Assembly: GCA_002238765.1 (NCBI GenBank)
Contig: MPMZ01000021.1
Coordinates: 1 to 45,336 of the forward strand
Source: Nitrospira sp. bin75
GTDB lineage: Bacteria; Nitrospirota; Nitrospiria; Nitrospirales; UBA8639
DNA length: 45,336 bases
Direction: 5' to 3'
Shown here piece after piece: positions 32,349 to 40,140 of the stretch. Position 1 is the first letter of the stretch. Each line of letters opens with the position of its first letter. Below the pieces are notes generated by a model. It searched no databases and was not told the DNA's origin. It saw only the letters and a program-made list of their open reading frames with translations. Both the position numbers and the translations under genes were made by a program.

Positions 32349-32397
32349 TGCCCCTGCTGTGTGAGGCTCGTAAACTCGCCCCGACACAGCAGGGGCA
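32349..32397. ncRNA. Long hairpin with conserved 21-nt loop, copy 2
   Basis: 14-bp stem (TGCCCCTGCTGTGT / ACACAGCAGGGGCA) around a 21-nt loop (32363-32383) that differs from the loop of copy 1 at only five positions. It lies 28 bp before the ATG of the helix-turn-helix gene at 32425 and within its probable leader, so a role in controlling that operon is likely. Also possible: transcription terminator of the gene at 31971, but no T run follows. Confidence 0.65.
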
Positions 32398-32424
32398 TAT
32401 CCCCATTTTACATGGAGTTATGCC

Positions 32425-32736
32425 ATGGTAGGCGCGCCGCATAACGCCACAGGTTTAACGCCACACGACTTGTCGGCCAAGTTAGCAGCCGTCAGGGAGC
32501 GGCGGCGCTTATCCCGAAGGCGGCGCTACCGGCGCAGCAAGCTGGATCGCTACCGCGCCGAGCTGGTCGCCCTGCACCGCATGGGCGTCAGCTACCGGGA
32601 CATGGCCGTGTACCTGCGCCAAGAACACCGCAAGCAAGTGGACCCGACAACCATCCGGCGCTATCTCATCAAGCTCCCCGAAGTCATCAACCCGGAAACG
32701 GAGGTCGACCGTGCCGGTATTCCGCACGCCTGCTAG
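32425..32736 (+). CDS. Helix-turn-helix protein upstream of recombinase
   Basis: 103 residues, ATG 32425 (GGAG at -8). A strongly basic stretch (AAVRERRRLSRRRRYRRSKL) precedes YRAELVALHRMGVSYRDMAV and YLRQEHRKQVDPTTIRRYLI, a Tn916-Xis or Mor-like helix-turn-helix. The last 26 bp overlap the start of the recombinase gene, indicating translational coupling. It could be the excisionase or regulator for that recombinase. Function inferred from position and motif. Confidence 0.7.
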   Translation: MVGAPHNATGLTPHDLSAKLAAVRERRRLSRRRRYRRSKLDRYRAELVALHRMGVSYRDMAVYLRQEHRKQVDPTTIRRYLIKLPEVINPETEVDRAGIPHAC

Positions 32737-33625
32737 CCAGGCGAAAAAGGCGCTGCGCCGCGTCCTGGCCCTCAAGACGCCGAGGCACGACAACCGCAAC
32801 GACGGCAAGGTGCACTCGGTCGGCACCGCCAGGTCGTACGAGCGGGCGCTCACCCGCGTTGCCAAGTGGATGCGGGAGCGGCGCGACAACAAGGGCCTGG
32901 AGAAACTGACGGCCGAGGAAGCCAGGACGTACCTTGAGAAACGCGCTCTCAGCGTCCGGCAAAAGACCCTGGACCAGGAACGCCAGGCGCTGCAAACCCT
33001 GCCCCTGGTCGGCAAGCTGGAGCGCGTCAAGTCTGACCCCACACTGAAACCAACGCGCCTGGCTACGGAGGGACGGGCCTACACCCCGGAGCAGGTGGAA
33101 GTCATCGCCCAGGCGCAGACGCCGAGGAACGCCCTGGCAACCCGCATTGCCTACGCCTCGGGGGTGCGGGCGACCGAGCTTCTGACCCTTATGCCGGCAT
33201 CAGAGCGGCCAGCCTCGGAGCACCGGGAGTGGTCTCCGGATCGCTTCGACGGGATGGGCAACGTGCGGCTCTACACCGTGGACGGCAAGGGTGGTCTGAA
33301 ACGCGAGGTGGCGCTGCCTCTCTACCTGGCCGAGCAGCTGGAGGCTTGCCGCCTCAAGAAGCCCGAGCGCGTCACCGATCGAGGCGTCCATTGCAAGCAG
33401 TATTACGACCTCGGCGGCGGCAACGCCTGGAGCAAATCGTTCAGCACCGCGAGCAAGTACGAACTGGGCTGGTCGACCGGCGCCCACGGCCTCCGACACG
33501 GCTACGCCCAGGACCGCATGGACGAGCTCCAGGGAAGCGGCTACGAACACGCCTCCGCCCTGGAGACGGTGAGCCAGGAACTCGGGCATTTTCGGGCGGA
33601 TATAACGAGGGTGTACCTACGGTGA
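32711..33625 (+). CDS. Tyrosine recombinase, second
   Basis: 304 residues from GTG 32711. SAM-like core-binding domain (GTARSYERALTRVAKWMRER), then a catalytic domain with Arg153 (YASGVRATELLTL), Lys in VDGKGGLKREV, HGLRHGYAQDRM, His in SQELGHFRADIT and Tyr302 (RVYLR) next to the very C-terminus. It shares the HG-x-RH-x-YAQDR motif with the enzyme at 2973-3860 and they are distant relatives. The stop TGA overlaps the GTG of the next gene (GTGA), so three genes 32425-34362 form one coupled operon. Probably integrates or resolves the inserted replicon. Confidence 0.87.
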   Translation: MPVFRTPASQAKKALRRVLALKTPRHDNRNDGKVHSVGTARSYERALTRVAKWMRERRDNKGLEKLTAEEARTYLEKRALSVRQKTLDQERQALQTLPLVGKLERVKSDPTLKPTRLATEGRAYTPEQVEVIAQAQTPRNALATRIAYASGVRATELLTLMPASERPASEHREWSPDRFDGMGNVRLYTVDGKGGLKREVALPLYLAEQLEACRLKKPERVTDRGVHCKQYYDLGGGNAWSKSFSTASKYELGWSTGAHGLRHGYAQDRMDELQGSGYEHASALETVSQELGHFRADITRVYLR

Positions 33626-34362
33626 TAATCCTGCTCATGCTCGTCGGTATTGTGTTCCTCGTCTATCTCCTGTTCAAGGCCACTTCCAGCGATGCGCCTG
33701 AGCCGGTGATCTGGTTCATTCTCGCCTTAATGGGAGGCCTCGGTTATCTCCTGTACCAGGATGCAGACGTCTTCGTGGTGTTGTGGACCGGCGTCACAAC
33801 CTGGCTGGCTACGGCGATGGCCAACATTGCAGCCGCCGTGAGCGACTTTCTGAGTGGCATGGCGGCGTTCTGGAGCTGGGTCGGCTTTGGCCTGACCATG
33901 GCTATCGTGATAACTGGCAGCATCAGCATCCTCTGGCCAATGGCCAGGGGACTGGCCAGGATCGAGGTCAATCGGGCAAAGGCGCAGACCGCGGCGGCAG
34001 AGCGTCATGCAGAGGAGGAGCGGCAAAAGCGTATCGATGCCGAGCAGCGAGAATCTGCGGCCCGGAAGCTGGCGCGGCAGGCCGTAGCGGACAAGGCCGA
34101 GGCGGAACGCTGTTCCCAGGGTCTGAGCGGGCAACTCGCGGAGGCCGTCAGGCTGGCGGACAGCCGCGGCTTGCAGCTGCGCGAGATACGGGAGAAGAAG
34201 CGGGCCGAAAATGCCGGTCTGCCGACGCAACCCGATACCCCGCAAGGCGACACCCAGCAAGCCGTCCAGGCGGCGAACGGCCGGCACAAGAAACCGCACG
34301 GCACACGAGGGAACAAGCGAACCGGGAAAGGGACCGGGAGAGGCCGGTTGCCGAAGAAGTGA
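33622..34362 (+). CDS. Three-helix membrane protein with coiled-coil tail
   Basis: 246 residues from GTG 33622, which overlaps the recombinase stop. Hydrophobic segments at about residues 2-18 (IILLMLVGIVFLVYLLF), 28-45 (VIWFILALMGGLGYLL) and 85-110 (FWSWVGFGLTMAIVITGSIS), with VWLATAMANIAAA between. After residue 125 a long Ala/Glu/Arg coiled coil, then a basic, Lys/Arg/Gly-rich tail (RGNKRTGKGTGRGRLPKK). Length and layout recall the partial gene at 1-450. Coupling to a recombinase suggests a service in maintenance or transfer of the element, but no family is known to me. Confidence 0.7.
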   Translation: MIILLMLVGIVFLVYLLFKATSSDAPEPVIWFILALMGGLGYLLYQDADVFVVLWTGVTTWLATAMANIAAAVSDFLSGMAAFWSWVGFGLTMAIVITGSISILWPMARGLARIEVNRAKAQTAAAERHAEEERQKRIDAEQRESAARKLARQAVADKAEAERCSQGLSGQLAEAVRLADSRGLQLREIREKKRAENAGLPTQPDTPQGDTQQAVQAANGRHKKPHGTRGNKRTGKGTGRGRLPKK

Positions 34363-34994
34363 GCCGGGGCTATAGTGGCGCCGTTAGCAAGAGGAGCGCC
34401 ACGGCTCTGACAATGAACGTGGAACGGGACCGGGCCCAGAGTACGGAAGACTCCCGGTGGCGCAAGCCGAGTACAGGGCGAATCCCGAGAATCCCCACCA
34501 GGCCTGAATACGCGGTGCAGGGGACGAATAGAGTCGGGATCGCAGGGAAACGAGGCTCCAGGACGGCCCAGGATCGGTTTTTTCGGGTGGGGTAATGGTT
34601 TGGGATAGGGGGAAGACTCCCGATCCGGCCTGCATCCCCTGGCGGCCCTCAGACACCCTGAAACAGGGTGAGTCCCACAAGGTTCCCGTCTCCCCGCCAG
34701 GCCTGAATACCCGGCGTGGCAGGCAGACTGAAACGGGACCGCAGGGAAACGAGGCTCCAGGACGGCTCGGAATCGATTCTTTCGGCCGGGGCAATGGTAC
34801 GGACAGGGGGAACTGGGAATTCTCCCGATCCGGACTGCGCCCCTTGGCAGCCCTCAGACACTCAAAAAACAACAGGCGGGATCAGCGCGGGCCTGGGTGA
34901 TCATCACAGATCACCGAACCGGGGCGAGGCGGCGTGAATGCACCGCTGCCGTGGCGCTTGCTCAACCAGGCGTCATGCTTCTGACGGAACCCGA
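34363..34994. repeat. Gene-free region with a 199-bp tandem duplication
   Basis: Two diverged direct units, 34499 to about 34662 and 34698 to about 34862, with 199-bp period: both start CAGGCCTGAATAC, share GCAGGGAAACGAGGCTCCAG then GACGG, TCCCGATCCGG and CCCTCAGACAC. Unit 2 has GGAATCGATTCTTTCGG where unit 1 has AGGATCGGTTTTTTCGG, like the terminator centre in the modules at 18.3 and 27.67 kb. No ORF spans it. Candidates: decayed terminator/RNA pair or an origin/partition region. Confidence 0.5.
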
Positions 34995-35049
34995 GACAAC
35001 GGCCCCTCCCTGGAGTTCCTGCACAGAGCCGAAGGGAGGGGCCGTTGTC
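34995..35049. terminator. Perfect 16-bp inverted repeat
   Basis: GACAACGGCCCCTCCC (34995-35010) and GGGAGGGGCCGTTGTC (35034-35049) pair fully around a 23-nt loop. There is no T run, so it may be a factor-independent terminator between convergent units only in part, or a protein-binding palindrome. It lies between the + operon ending at 34362 and the minus gene ending at 35088. Confidence 0.5.
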
Positions 35050-35087
35050 GTGTTCAAGCAACCGGATTTTACGCTCGCCGAAACGCG

Positions 35088-35507
35088 TCAAGGTGAGCCT
35101 TCGGCCTCCAACTGCTCCCGAATGATCTCGATCTGACCTTCATTCCGCGACACCCGACGGTCAAAACTCATGATGGCTTCCAGGACCCCTTCGAAGCGTC
35201 GGCTGATCTCCGTTTGGTGCGCGTCGAAGCGCCGGTTGAACTCCGCCTGCATGCGGTCCATGCGATCGAACACTTGATCAAAACGGGTGTTGACGGCCTC
35301 GAAACGGGCACTCGTCTCAGCCTGCATGCGATCCATGCGGTCGAACATTTGATCAAAACGGGTGTTGACGGCCTCAAAACGGACGTTCGTCTCAGCCTGC
35401 AAACGGTCGATGCGCTCATGCACGAGGTTAAAACCCGTGTTGACGTTCCAAAACAGACCTGCCAATGCGACAAACATAACCGTCCACGCCAGATAGTCGA
35501 TCTTCAT
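35088..35507 (-). CDS. Membrane-anchored coiled-coil repeat protein
   Basis: 139 residues, ATG 35507 with GAGGCG upstream. One N-terminal membrane helix (YLAWTVMFVALAGLFWNV), then a continuous coiled coil built from a near-exact repeat of about 25 residues: RFEAVNTRFDQMFDRMDRMQ is followed by RFEAVNTRFDQVFDRMDRMQ. The DNA repeats are about 75 bp and nearly identical (35263-35330, 35340-35404), so the number can change by slippage. Similar small coiled-coil proteins are common on plasmids; function unknown. Downstream member of the minus unit with 35561-35776. Confidence 0.7.
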   Translation of the reverse strand: MKIDYLAWTVMFVALAGLFWNVNTGFNLVHERIDRLQAETNVRFEAVNTRFDQMFDRMDRMQAETSARFEAVNTRFDQVFDRMDRMQAEFNRRFDAHQTEISRRFEGVLEAIMSFDRRVSRNEGQIEIIREQLEAEGSP

Positions 35508-35560
35508 GCTCGTTCGCCTCGTCGTTATTGTGCGCCGTAGCGGCACGCCTCCCCTTTATC

Positions 35561-35776
35561 TCAATCACGTCCGAAGCCGAGCGGCGGCTCCAGGGCTTCC
35601 AGGCCCCCGAAATCGTACTCGCAGACAGTCTCCAGTTTTTCGGCGGCCGCGGATCCCTCGAGACTATCGGGCAGATTATCGAGCCAGCTCTGATACTCGA
35701 CTTGCAAGTCGACGAGCGTCTGAACGGCATCACGCCAACGCTGCAGACGGGGGTTACTTAAATCGCGGACCCACAC
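35561..35776 (-). CDS. Small conserved-type plasmid protein
   Basis: 71 residues from GTG 35776, with GGAAGGGG directly upstream. The part LSNPRLQRWRDAVQTLVDLQ, VEYQSWLDNLPDSLEGSAAA and LETVCEYDFGGLEALEPPLG has the pattern of short helical proteins seen on proteobacterial plasmids (N-P-R-x3-W ... W-L-x-x-LP-x-x-L-x-x-S). A longer frame upstream is Gly/Cys-rich and not protein-like. Function unknown. Confidence 0.6.
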   Translation of the reverse strand: MWVRDLSNPRLQRWRDAVQTLVDLQVEYQSWLDNLPDSLEGSAAAEKLETVCEYDFGGLEALEPPLGFGRD

Positions 35777-36039
35777 CCCTTCCCCCCTGTCACCCCCTAT
35801 CCCCCAAAACCACCATCGAGAGCCTACACCTAAACCAAGCCAACCGACACCGGAAGCAAATGAGCCGCTCGCTCCGCTCACGGTTCCGCACGCCTCCGGT
35901 GCGCCAACAAATCCTGGCGCACACTCCGCGTACGGCTCAAGAAGCGCTCCGCGCAAAAACCCGACTACAATCGAATTCAAAACCAAGAAACCATCACACC
36001 ACCTCGCGCACGAATTCGCGCACGCATTGGCTACGCCAC

Positions 36040-36150
36040 AATATAAAGGGACGCAAAAAAGCCCACCCCCGGCAATTCGATATTTCAGCCCCCAATGACC
36101 AGCCAAAGACGTCGCTCACAGCGAATATAAGAGGACGTAAAAAAGCCCAC
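36040..36150. repeat. Pair of 27-bp direct repeats at the 3' end of the rep gene
   Basis: 36040-36066 and 36124-36150 match at 24 of 27 positions (AATATAA, GGACG, AAAAAAGCCCAC), spaced 84 bp. The second overlaps the last codons of the Rep-like gene. Direct repeats near a replication gene may be iterons or a terminator duplication. The remaining 260 bp to 35777 hold no gene but have GC-rich palindromes (about 35870-35950). Confidence 0.45.
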
Positions 36151-37582
36151 TTCCTGCAAAGCCAGCCAGGAAGTAGGAACAAGCGGACAAGCAGGTCGAG
36201 GCTGCGGCCAAAATGCGGCGGATACCACCTCGGCTTAAGCCGTGTCGGATCGCCAATTCCCGCTGTGAAAAACCCTCGGCAGCTTCCCGGCGGATGGCCT
36301 GGTCGCGGTCGGCACGTGCTTGAGCCCGGATCTCAACGTCTGGACGCCTCGCCTCGCGGTGCTGTGCAGCATTCCGACGCCGCTTCTCATCCCGCGAGAT
36401 GATCGTCCGCATCTGACGCTCCTCGTCCGGCGTGATCTGGAACGTCTCGATCAACTTCGTATTGCCAATCCAGTACAACCCTCTCGTCCGGTCTCCAGGA
36501 TGTTCCATCTCGTGCTTTGCCCGACGATACAGCGTACTCAGATCACTGTCCCGCCACTCGCGATTCCAAACGAAGCCCGAGTTGAACTCACGTGCCAGCG
36601 CCTGGGCCTCGTGAAACATCTGCCGCGGCGTCGTGACACCACTCGCCAGCATGAACAGCAGCGACCAAAACAGCGTCTCCTCTCGAAGTCCTTCTTTGAC
36701 CATCCCTCCACGCAAACGCTGCAGGGTACGTAGGTCCTGCAACCGCGCCCATGCCAGACCGCGAACTGAAAACCGTGCCGGGCCTTCCCGGCCGCCGCGC
36801 AGCAGACGCAACTCCTGCTGTCCCGCTTTCTTCAACGCCCGTCTTGTCCGTAGGGCCTCCAGTTCCCGGCGCGTCCACGGAAGCACCGCCTCCGCCAACC
36901 GTTCAAAGTCGTAACGCAACGGCTCGCCGTCCATCTCCTCGACGTGCAGCACGCGGACGCGCTCACCCGACTTGGTGTTCACCGTCTGCACCAACCGCAG
37001 CACCTGAGAGGCCGATCTTGCTTTCCAGTCCGCATGGAAGGGCGAGAATCTCTCCAGCAGTGCCTCCTGAACCGCGTTCCAGCGCGGCAGCGCCGCCTGC
37101 GGCAGCGGCTGCTCCAGTATCCACTTGGCGTACAGGCCGCGCCCGCTGCTGATGATCACACTCGGCAGTGGTACTCCTTCATCGCCGCAATAACGGCGTA
37201 ACACCTGGACGACGTGATTCAGATTCTCGCCGGCAAGGGCTGACTTGTATACGTCCAGATCGACGAAGCACAGGTTGATATGCCAGAGGTGAATGACTCG
37301 CCTGGTCGGACGAAAGAACTGTGCCTGAGACAGGAAGCTGTCGCGACTGGGATCCAGGTGATCGAGGACGAGGGGCATGTGCTCGATGCGATACGAAGAC
37401 TGGCGGGAACGGCGGCGCACCTTCCCATAGGCGCGACGGTCGTGTTCGATGTCGGCCGGGCTTGGTTTGGTGAGAAGGGCGAAGAAACCGGGCGCTTTGG
37501 CTTCGTGCAGAAGTCTGGCTTCGGGGAGAGAACTGTGGTTGAGACTATCAACGAGGGGCAGGCTGAACTGGTGCCGTGCCAT
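36116..37582 (-). CDS. Replication/primase-like plasmid protein
   Basis: 488 residues; ATG 37582 has AGGAG at -7. The N-terminal half has features of archaeo-eukaryotic-type primases found in plasmid Rep proteins: INLCFVDLDVYKS supplies the D-x-D pair and SVIISSGRGLYAKWILEQPL the S/T-x-G-R-G strand. The middle is helical; the C-terminus carries a helix-turn-helix (FSQRELAIRHGLSRGGIRRI). The last 20 residues are hydrophobic and may result from a 3' rearrangement with the direct repeats. It is divergent from parA across a strong terminator. Most likely the replication initiator or primase of the inserted replicon. Confidence 0.65.
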   Translation of the reverse strand: MARHQFSLPLVDSLNHSSLPEARLLHEAKAPGFFALLTKPSPADIEHDRRAYGKVRRRSRQSSYRIEHMPLVLDHLDPSRDSFLSQAQFFRPTRRVIHLWHINLCFVDLDVYKSALAGENLNHVVQVLRRYCGDEGVPLPSVIISSGRGLYAKWILEQPLPQAALPRWNAVQEALLERFSPFHADWKARSASQVLRLVQTVNTKSGERVRVLHVEEMDGEPLRYDFERLAEAVLPWTRRELEALRTRRALKKAGQQELRLLRGGREGPARFSVRGLAWARLQDLRTLQRLRGGMVKEGLREETLFWSLLFMLASGVTTPRQMFHEAQALAREFNSGFVWNREWRDSDLSTLYRRAKHEMEHPGDRTRGLYWIGNTKLIETFQITPDEERQMRTIISRDEKRRRNAAQHREARRPDVEIRAQARADRDQAIRREAAEGFSQRELAIRHGLSRGGIRRILAAASTCLSACSYFLAGFAGSGLFYVLLYSL

Positions 37583-37683
37583 GCGGTGCTCCTGCGGTGT
37601 TGGGAGCACGCTTGACTCGGCCAGGCGAATGATCTACTGTCACACTTGTTGCTTACGTTAATCGCTGGCTTCGTCAGCGTGCG

Positions 37684-37719
37684 AAAAGGCCGTCCGGATT
37701 GGTCCCCGGACGGCCTTTT
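37684..37719. terminator. Bidirectional rho-independent terminator
   Basis: Perfect 14-bp stem AAAAGGCCGTCCGG / CCGGACGGCCTTTT with an 8-nt loop and A/T tracts on both sides. It lies in the leader region between rep and parA. Confidence 0.85.
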
Positions 37720-37822
37720 CTGCGTCCGGCAGACGGCTCATGGCAGCGCGGACACTGTATCGCCCTCACCAGCCATTTGCAAACTGCTACCCACTTCTCC
37801 GATACCCTTACCCTTCCAAATT

Positions 37823-37857
37823 TTGGCATTTCACGACGCCTTCGTGCATAATATCAC
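37823..37857 (+). promoter_or_regulatory. parA promoter overlapped by a repeated operator
   Basis: TTGGCA (37823-37828), 18 bp, CATAAT (37847-37852). The -10 lies inside TGCATAATATCAC (37845-37857), which is repeated exactly at 38524-38536 just before the partner gene. Other TGCAT/ATGCA elements follow (TTGCATGCAG near 37884). These are likely binding sites of the ribbon-helix-helix partner, for autoregulation and perhaps as a centromere. Confidence 0.6.
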
Positions 37858-37913
37858 TCCTGCATCTATACATGGTTGAATGCTTGCATGCAGTCTTTTC
37901 AGAAAGCAACGCC

Positions 37914-38558
37914 ATGCAAACCGTCGCGCTTATCAGCCAGAAAGGCGGCGCGGGAAAGACCACCGTCGCCCTGCACCTTGCTGTTGCCTTCGCTGCCACA
38001 GGCCGCAACACTGCGGTGATCGATCTTGACCCGCAGGCCTCTGCGATCAACTGGGCCGACCGCCGAGAAGCCGAACTGCCCGTGGTCATCTCCGCCCACG
38101 CCAGCCGGCTACAGCACGAAATGCGACGCGCCCAGGACGCCGGCTGCCAAGTCCTCGTTCTCGATACGGCGCCACACTCCGACAGAACCGCCCTCGACGC
38201 CGCCAAGGCAGCAGATCTCATTCTCATGCCCTGCAGGGCCGCCATACTCGATATCGAGGCCGTAGCCACGACGCTCGATCTCGTGCACACGACCGGCAAG
38301 CCCGTCTACGCAGTCCTCAACGCAACTACCCCACAAGGGCATGAAGCCAGGGAAGCTGCCGACGCCCTCGCCGAACTGAACGTCCACACCTGCCCCACGT
38401 GGCTGGGTAACCGTGTGGCGTTCGCACGCTCCCTCATCAGCGGCCAGACCGCCCAGGAGATCGAACCCAAAGGCAAGGCCGCTCAAGAAATAGCAGGATT
38501 GCATACATTCGTGCATGCAATCCTGCATAATATCACACAGGAAGGAACGCAACCATGA
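37914..38558 (+). CDS. parA: ParA-family partition ATPase
   Basis: 214 residues from ATG 37914. Deviant Walker A K10-GGAGKTT (LISQKGGAGKTT), Walker A' DLDPQASA near residue 37, Walker B VLVLDTAPHSD near residue 77. No N-terminal helix-turn-helix, so it is a small type Ib (ParF-like) ATPase that partitions plasmids with a ribbon-helix-helix partner. The partner starts within its stop (ATGA). The 3' end contains repeated TGCAT elements (38498-38536). Confidence 0.92.
   Translation: MQTVALISQKGGAGKTTVALHLAVAFAATGRNTAVIDLDPQASAINWADRREAELPVVISAHASRLQHEMRRAQDAGCQVLVLDTAPHSDRTALDAAKAADLILMPCRAAILDIEAVATTLDLVHTTGKPVYAVLNATTPQGHEAREAADALAELNVHTCPTWLGNRVAFARSLISGQTAQEIEPKGKAAQEIAGLHTFVHAILHNITQEGTQP
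38524..38536 (+). repeat. Second copy of the parA operator repeat
   Basis: TGCATAATATCAC, identical to 37845-37857, with TTCGTGCATGCAATCC just before it; 18 bp upstream of the partner gene start. Confidence 0.65.
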
Positions 38559-38812
38559 CCGAAAAGGCTAACAAGTTCACGACAGCCATGAAGGATGGGC
38601 CTGCAGGCAGGGGCCCCGCGCCGCGCCAAGCGTCTTCGAGCCGTGGCGCCAAGCATATTGGCGGGTACTTCACGCCCGAGGTTTCCAGGCAGCTCCGCAT
38701 CATTGCCGCCAGCGAGGACACGTCGATCCAGAACCTCCTGGCTGAATCCCTGGACATGCTTTTTCATAGTCGTCAGATGCCGACGATCGCGCGGAACCCG
38801 ACCTCACAATAG
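38555..38812 (+). CDS. Ribbon-helix-helix partition partner of ParA
   Basis: 85 residues, ATG 38555 overlapping the parA stop by four bases, ACAGGAAGG upstream. Unstructured N-terminus (about 35 residues, Lys/Arg/Pro), then GGYFTPEVSRQLRIIAASED and TSIQNLLAESLDMLFHSR: beta strand, helix, turn, helix of the ParG/ribbon-helix-helix type. The flexible N-tail of such proteins stimulates the ParA ATPase. It should bind the TGCATAATATCAC sites. Confidence 0.85.
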   Translation: MTEKANKFTTAMKDGPAGRGPAPRQASSSRGAKHIGGYFTPEVSRQLRIIAASEDTSIQNLLAESLDMLFHSRQMPTIARNPTSQ

Positions 38813-38908
38813 CTTCCTGCAAGAACGATCCGAACAGCAGGTGCCCACGGTTCAGTGCGCTACAATGCGCCCTGACCCCACGAACTCGAGACGCGAGGAT
38901 CCGTGTGC

Positions 38909-39811
38909 ATGGCCGACATCCACCAGCCTCACGACAGGCTCTTCCGATCCGTCTTCTCCGACGCCTCAGAGGCGGCCGCCTTACTCCAGGCTGCACTGCC
39001 CGACTCTGTCGGAGACAACTTCGACTGGACGACCCTGACGCTGGTCGACGGCACTTTTATCGACGAAGATCTGCAAGGCAGCCAGTCCGACCTGCTCTAC
39101 CAGGTTGAGCACGCCGCGACCAGACAACCCATGTCTATGTATTTGCTCTTTGAGCACCAGTCGTCGCCCGACCCGTGGATGCCCCTGCGGCTCCTGCGGT
39201 ACTGTTGCAGAATCTGGGAAGCTGACCGCCGCGACGATCCGGGCCGGCGAGAGCTGCGCCCGATCATGCCGGTGGTGTTCTATCAGGGGGCCCGTGGCTG
39301 GAATCATCCAACCGAATTCAGCGACCTGTTCCCCGAGACCGCCCGAGCTCTGCCTTGGGTGCCGCGGTTCACTCACGAACTGATCGACCAGACCGCCCTC
39401 ACGCCGGAGGCAGTAGCCGGGGACGTCAGAGGACGTATCGCCCAGCTACTGATGATGGTCGCGTTCGATCGTCACGTGGACAGAGCGCTACAGCTGACGG
39501 CGCAGTTGATCCTATCGCTAAGTCAGGCTGGCGGCGAAGCGGATGAGTTCCGCCGATTTTTCCTGTACTTGGCGTCGACACAAGACCGTGAGGTGATCGA
39601 GAGGTTCGGCGAGGCACTCCAGCGCCAAGGACTTCAGCAAGGAGATGAAATCATGACGTATGCAGAGGAAGTTCGGGCAGAAGTGCAGGTCGAAATGGTG
39701 GAGGGCCTGTTGCGGGTCGGGGTGACCTGGGACGTTATCGAAGCTGCCACCGGCCTAACCGAAGCCAAGTTCCAGGAGCTTAAGGCGCAGTTACCAGCCT
39801 CTGGTTCGTAA
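38909..39811 (+). CDS. Rpn-family (YhgA/PF04754) PD-(D/E)XK nuclease
   Basis: 300 residues from ATG 38909 (GTG 38903 also possible). HQPHDRLFRSVFSDASEAAA is the family N-terminus; the catalytic region is G-S-Q-S-D-L-L-Y-Q-V (Asp, near residue 55) followed by SMYLLFEHQSSPDPWMPLRL (E-x-Q on the next strand) and LRPIMPVVFYQG. Rpn proteins are DNA endonucleases that promote recA-independent recombination and are often on mobile DNA; some relatives act in defence. C-terminal helical region with MTYAEEVRAEVQVEMVEGLL. Appears intact. Confidence 0.88.
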   Translation: MADIHQPHDRLFRSVFSDASEAAALLQAALPDSVGDNFDWTTLTLVDGTFIDEDLQGSQSDLLYQVEHAATRQPMSMYLLFEHQSSPDPWMPLRLLRYCCRIWEADRRDDPGRRELRPIMPVVFYQGARGWNHPTEFSDLFPETARALPWVPRFTHELIDQTALTPEAVAGDVRGRIAQLLMMVAFDRHVDRALQLTAQLILSLSQAGGEADEFRRFFLYLASTQDREVIERFGEALQRQGLQQGDEIMTYAEEVRAEVQVEMVEGLLRVGVTWDVIEAATGLTEAKFQELKAQLPASGS

Positions 39812-40140
39812 AATCGGCGGCGCCACGACAGGAATAAGTTGTCCAGACAGCCGATGCAGGCCCGCTTAGATTGAGGGCCAGTGTCAGGGCCAAGGTCGTT
39901 TGTACCTCGCCCTCGGCCAGACCGGTTGCATCGAGCGCAACTTGTTCATGCTGGGGCGGTTCGAACGTAGCGGCTCTGGTCTGTCCAGGCTCCCCCGCCA
40001 CTGCCTAGCGCAATTTTGGATACAAACCTTGCGGTGACGCCAAAAGTACAAGGGAAGCTCTCCTGTGGTGAATTGCACTTCTCTCTGCGTTAGCTGCGTA
40101 GACTGCCGTCATTCGTTAGTTTGGTGGAGGAGGTCTGTAC
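39812..40140. other. Gene-free region with copy E of the 31-bp repeat
   Basis: Contains 40011-40041 (copy E). Left of it, on the minus strand, a fragment reads ATFEPPQHEQVALDATGLAE, which has the D-A-T-G-L look of IS4/IS5-type DDE transposases, but it is too short and without context to call. Confidence 0.4.

Noticed and set aside
36116-36175. Hydrophobic C-terminus of the Rep-like protein as a membrane anchor
   Set aside because: It coincides with a duplicated 27-bp repeat, so it is more likely an artefact of 3' rearrangement than a functional helix.
39780-40001. IS4/IS5-like transposase fragment on the minus strand
   Set aside because: Only one short DATGL-like segment, no second motif; kept as a remark, not a gene.
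15877-40041. 31-bp dispersed repeats as integron attC sites
   Set aside because: They lack the R'/R'' core sites and paired L boxes, and no integron integrase is present.
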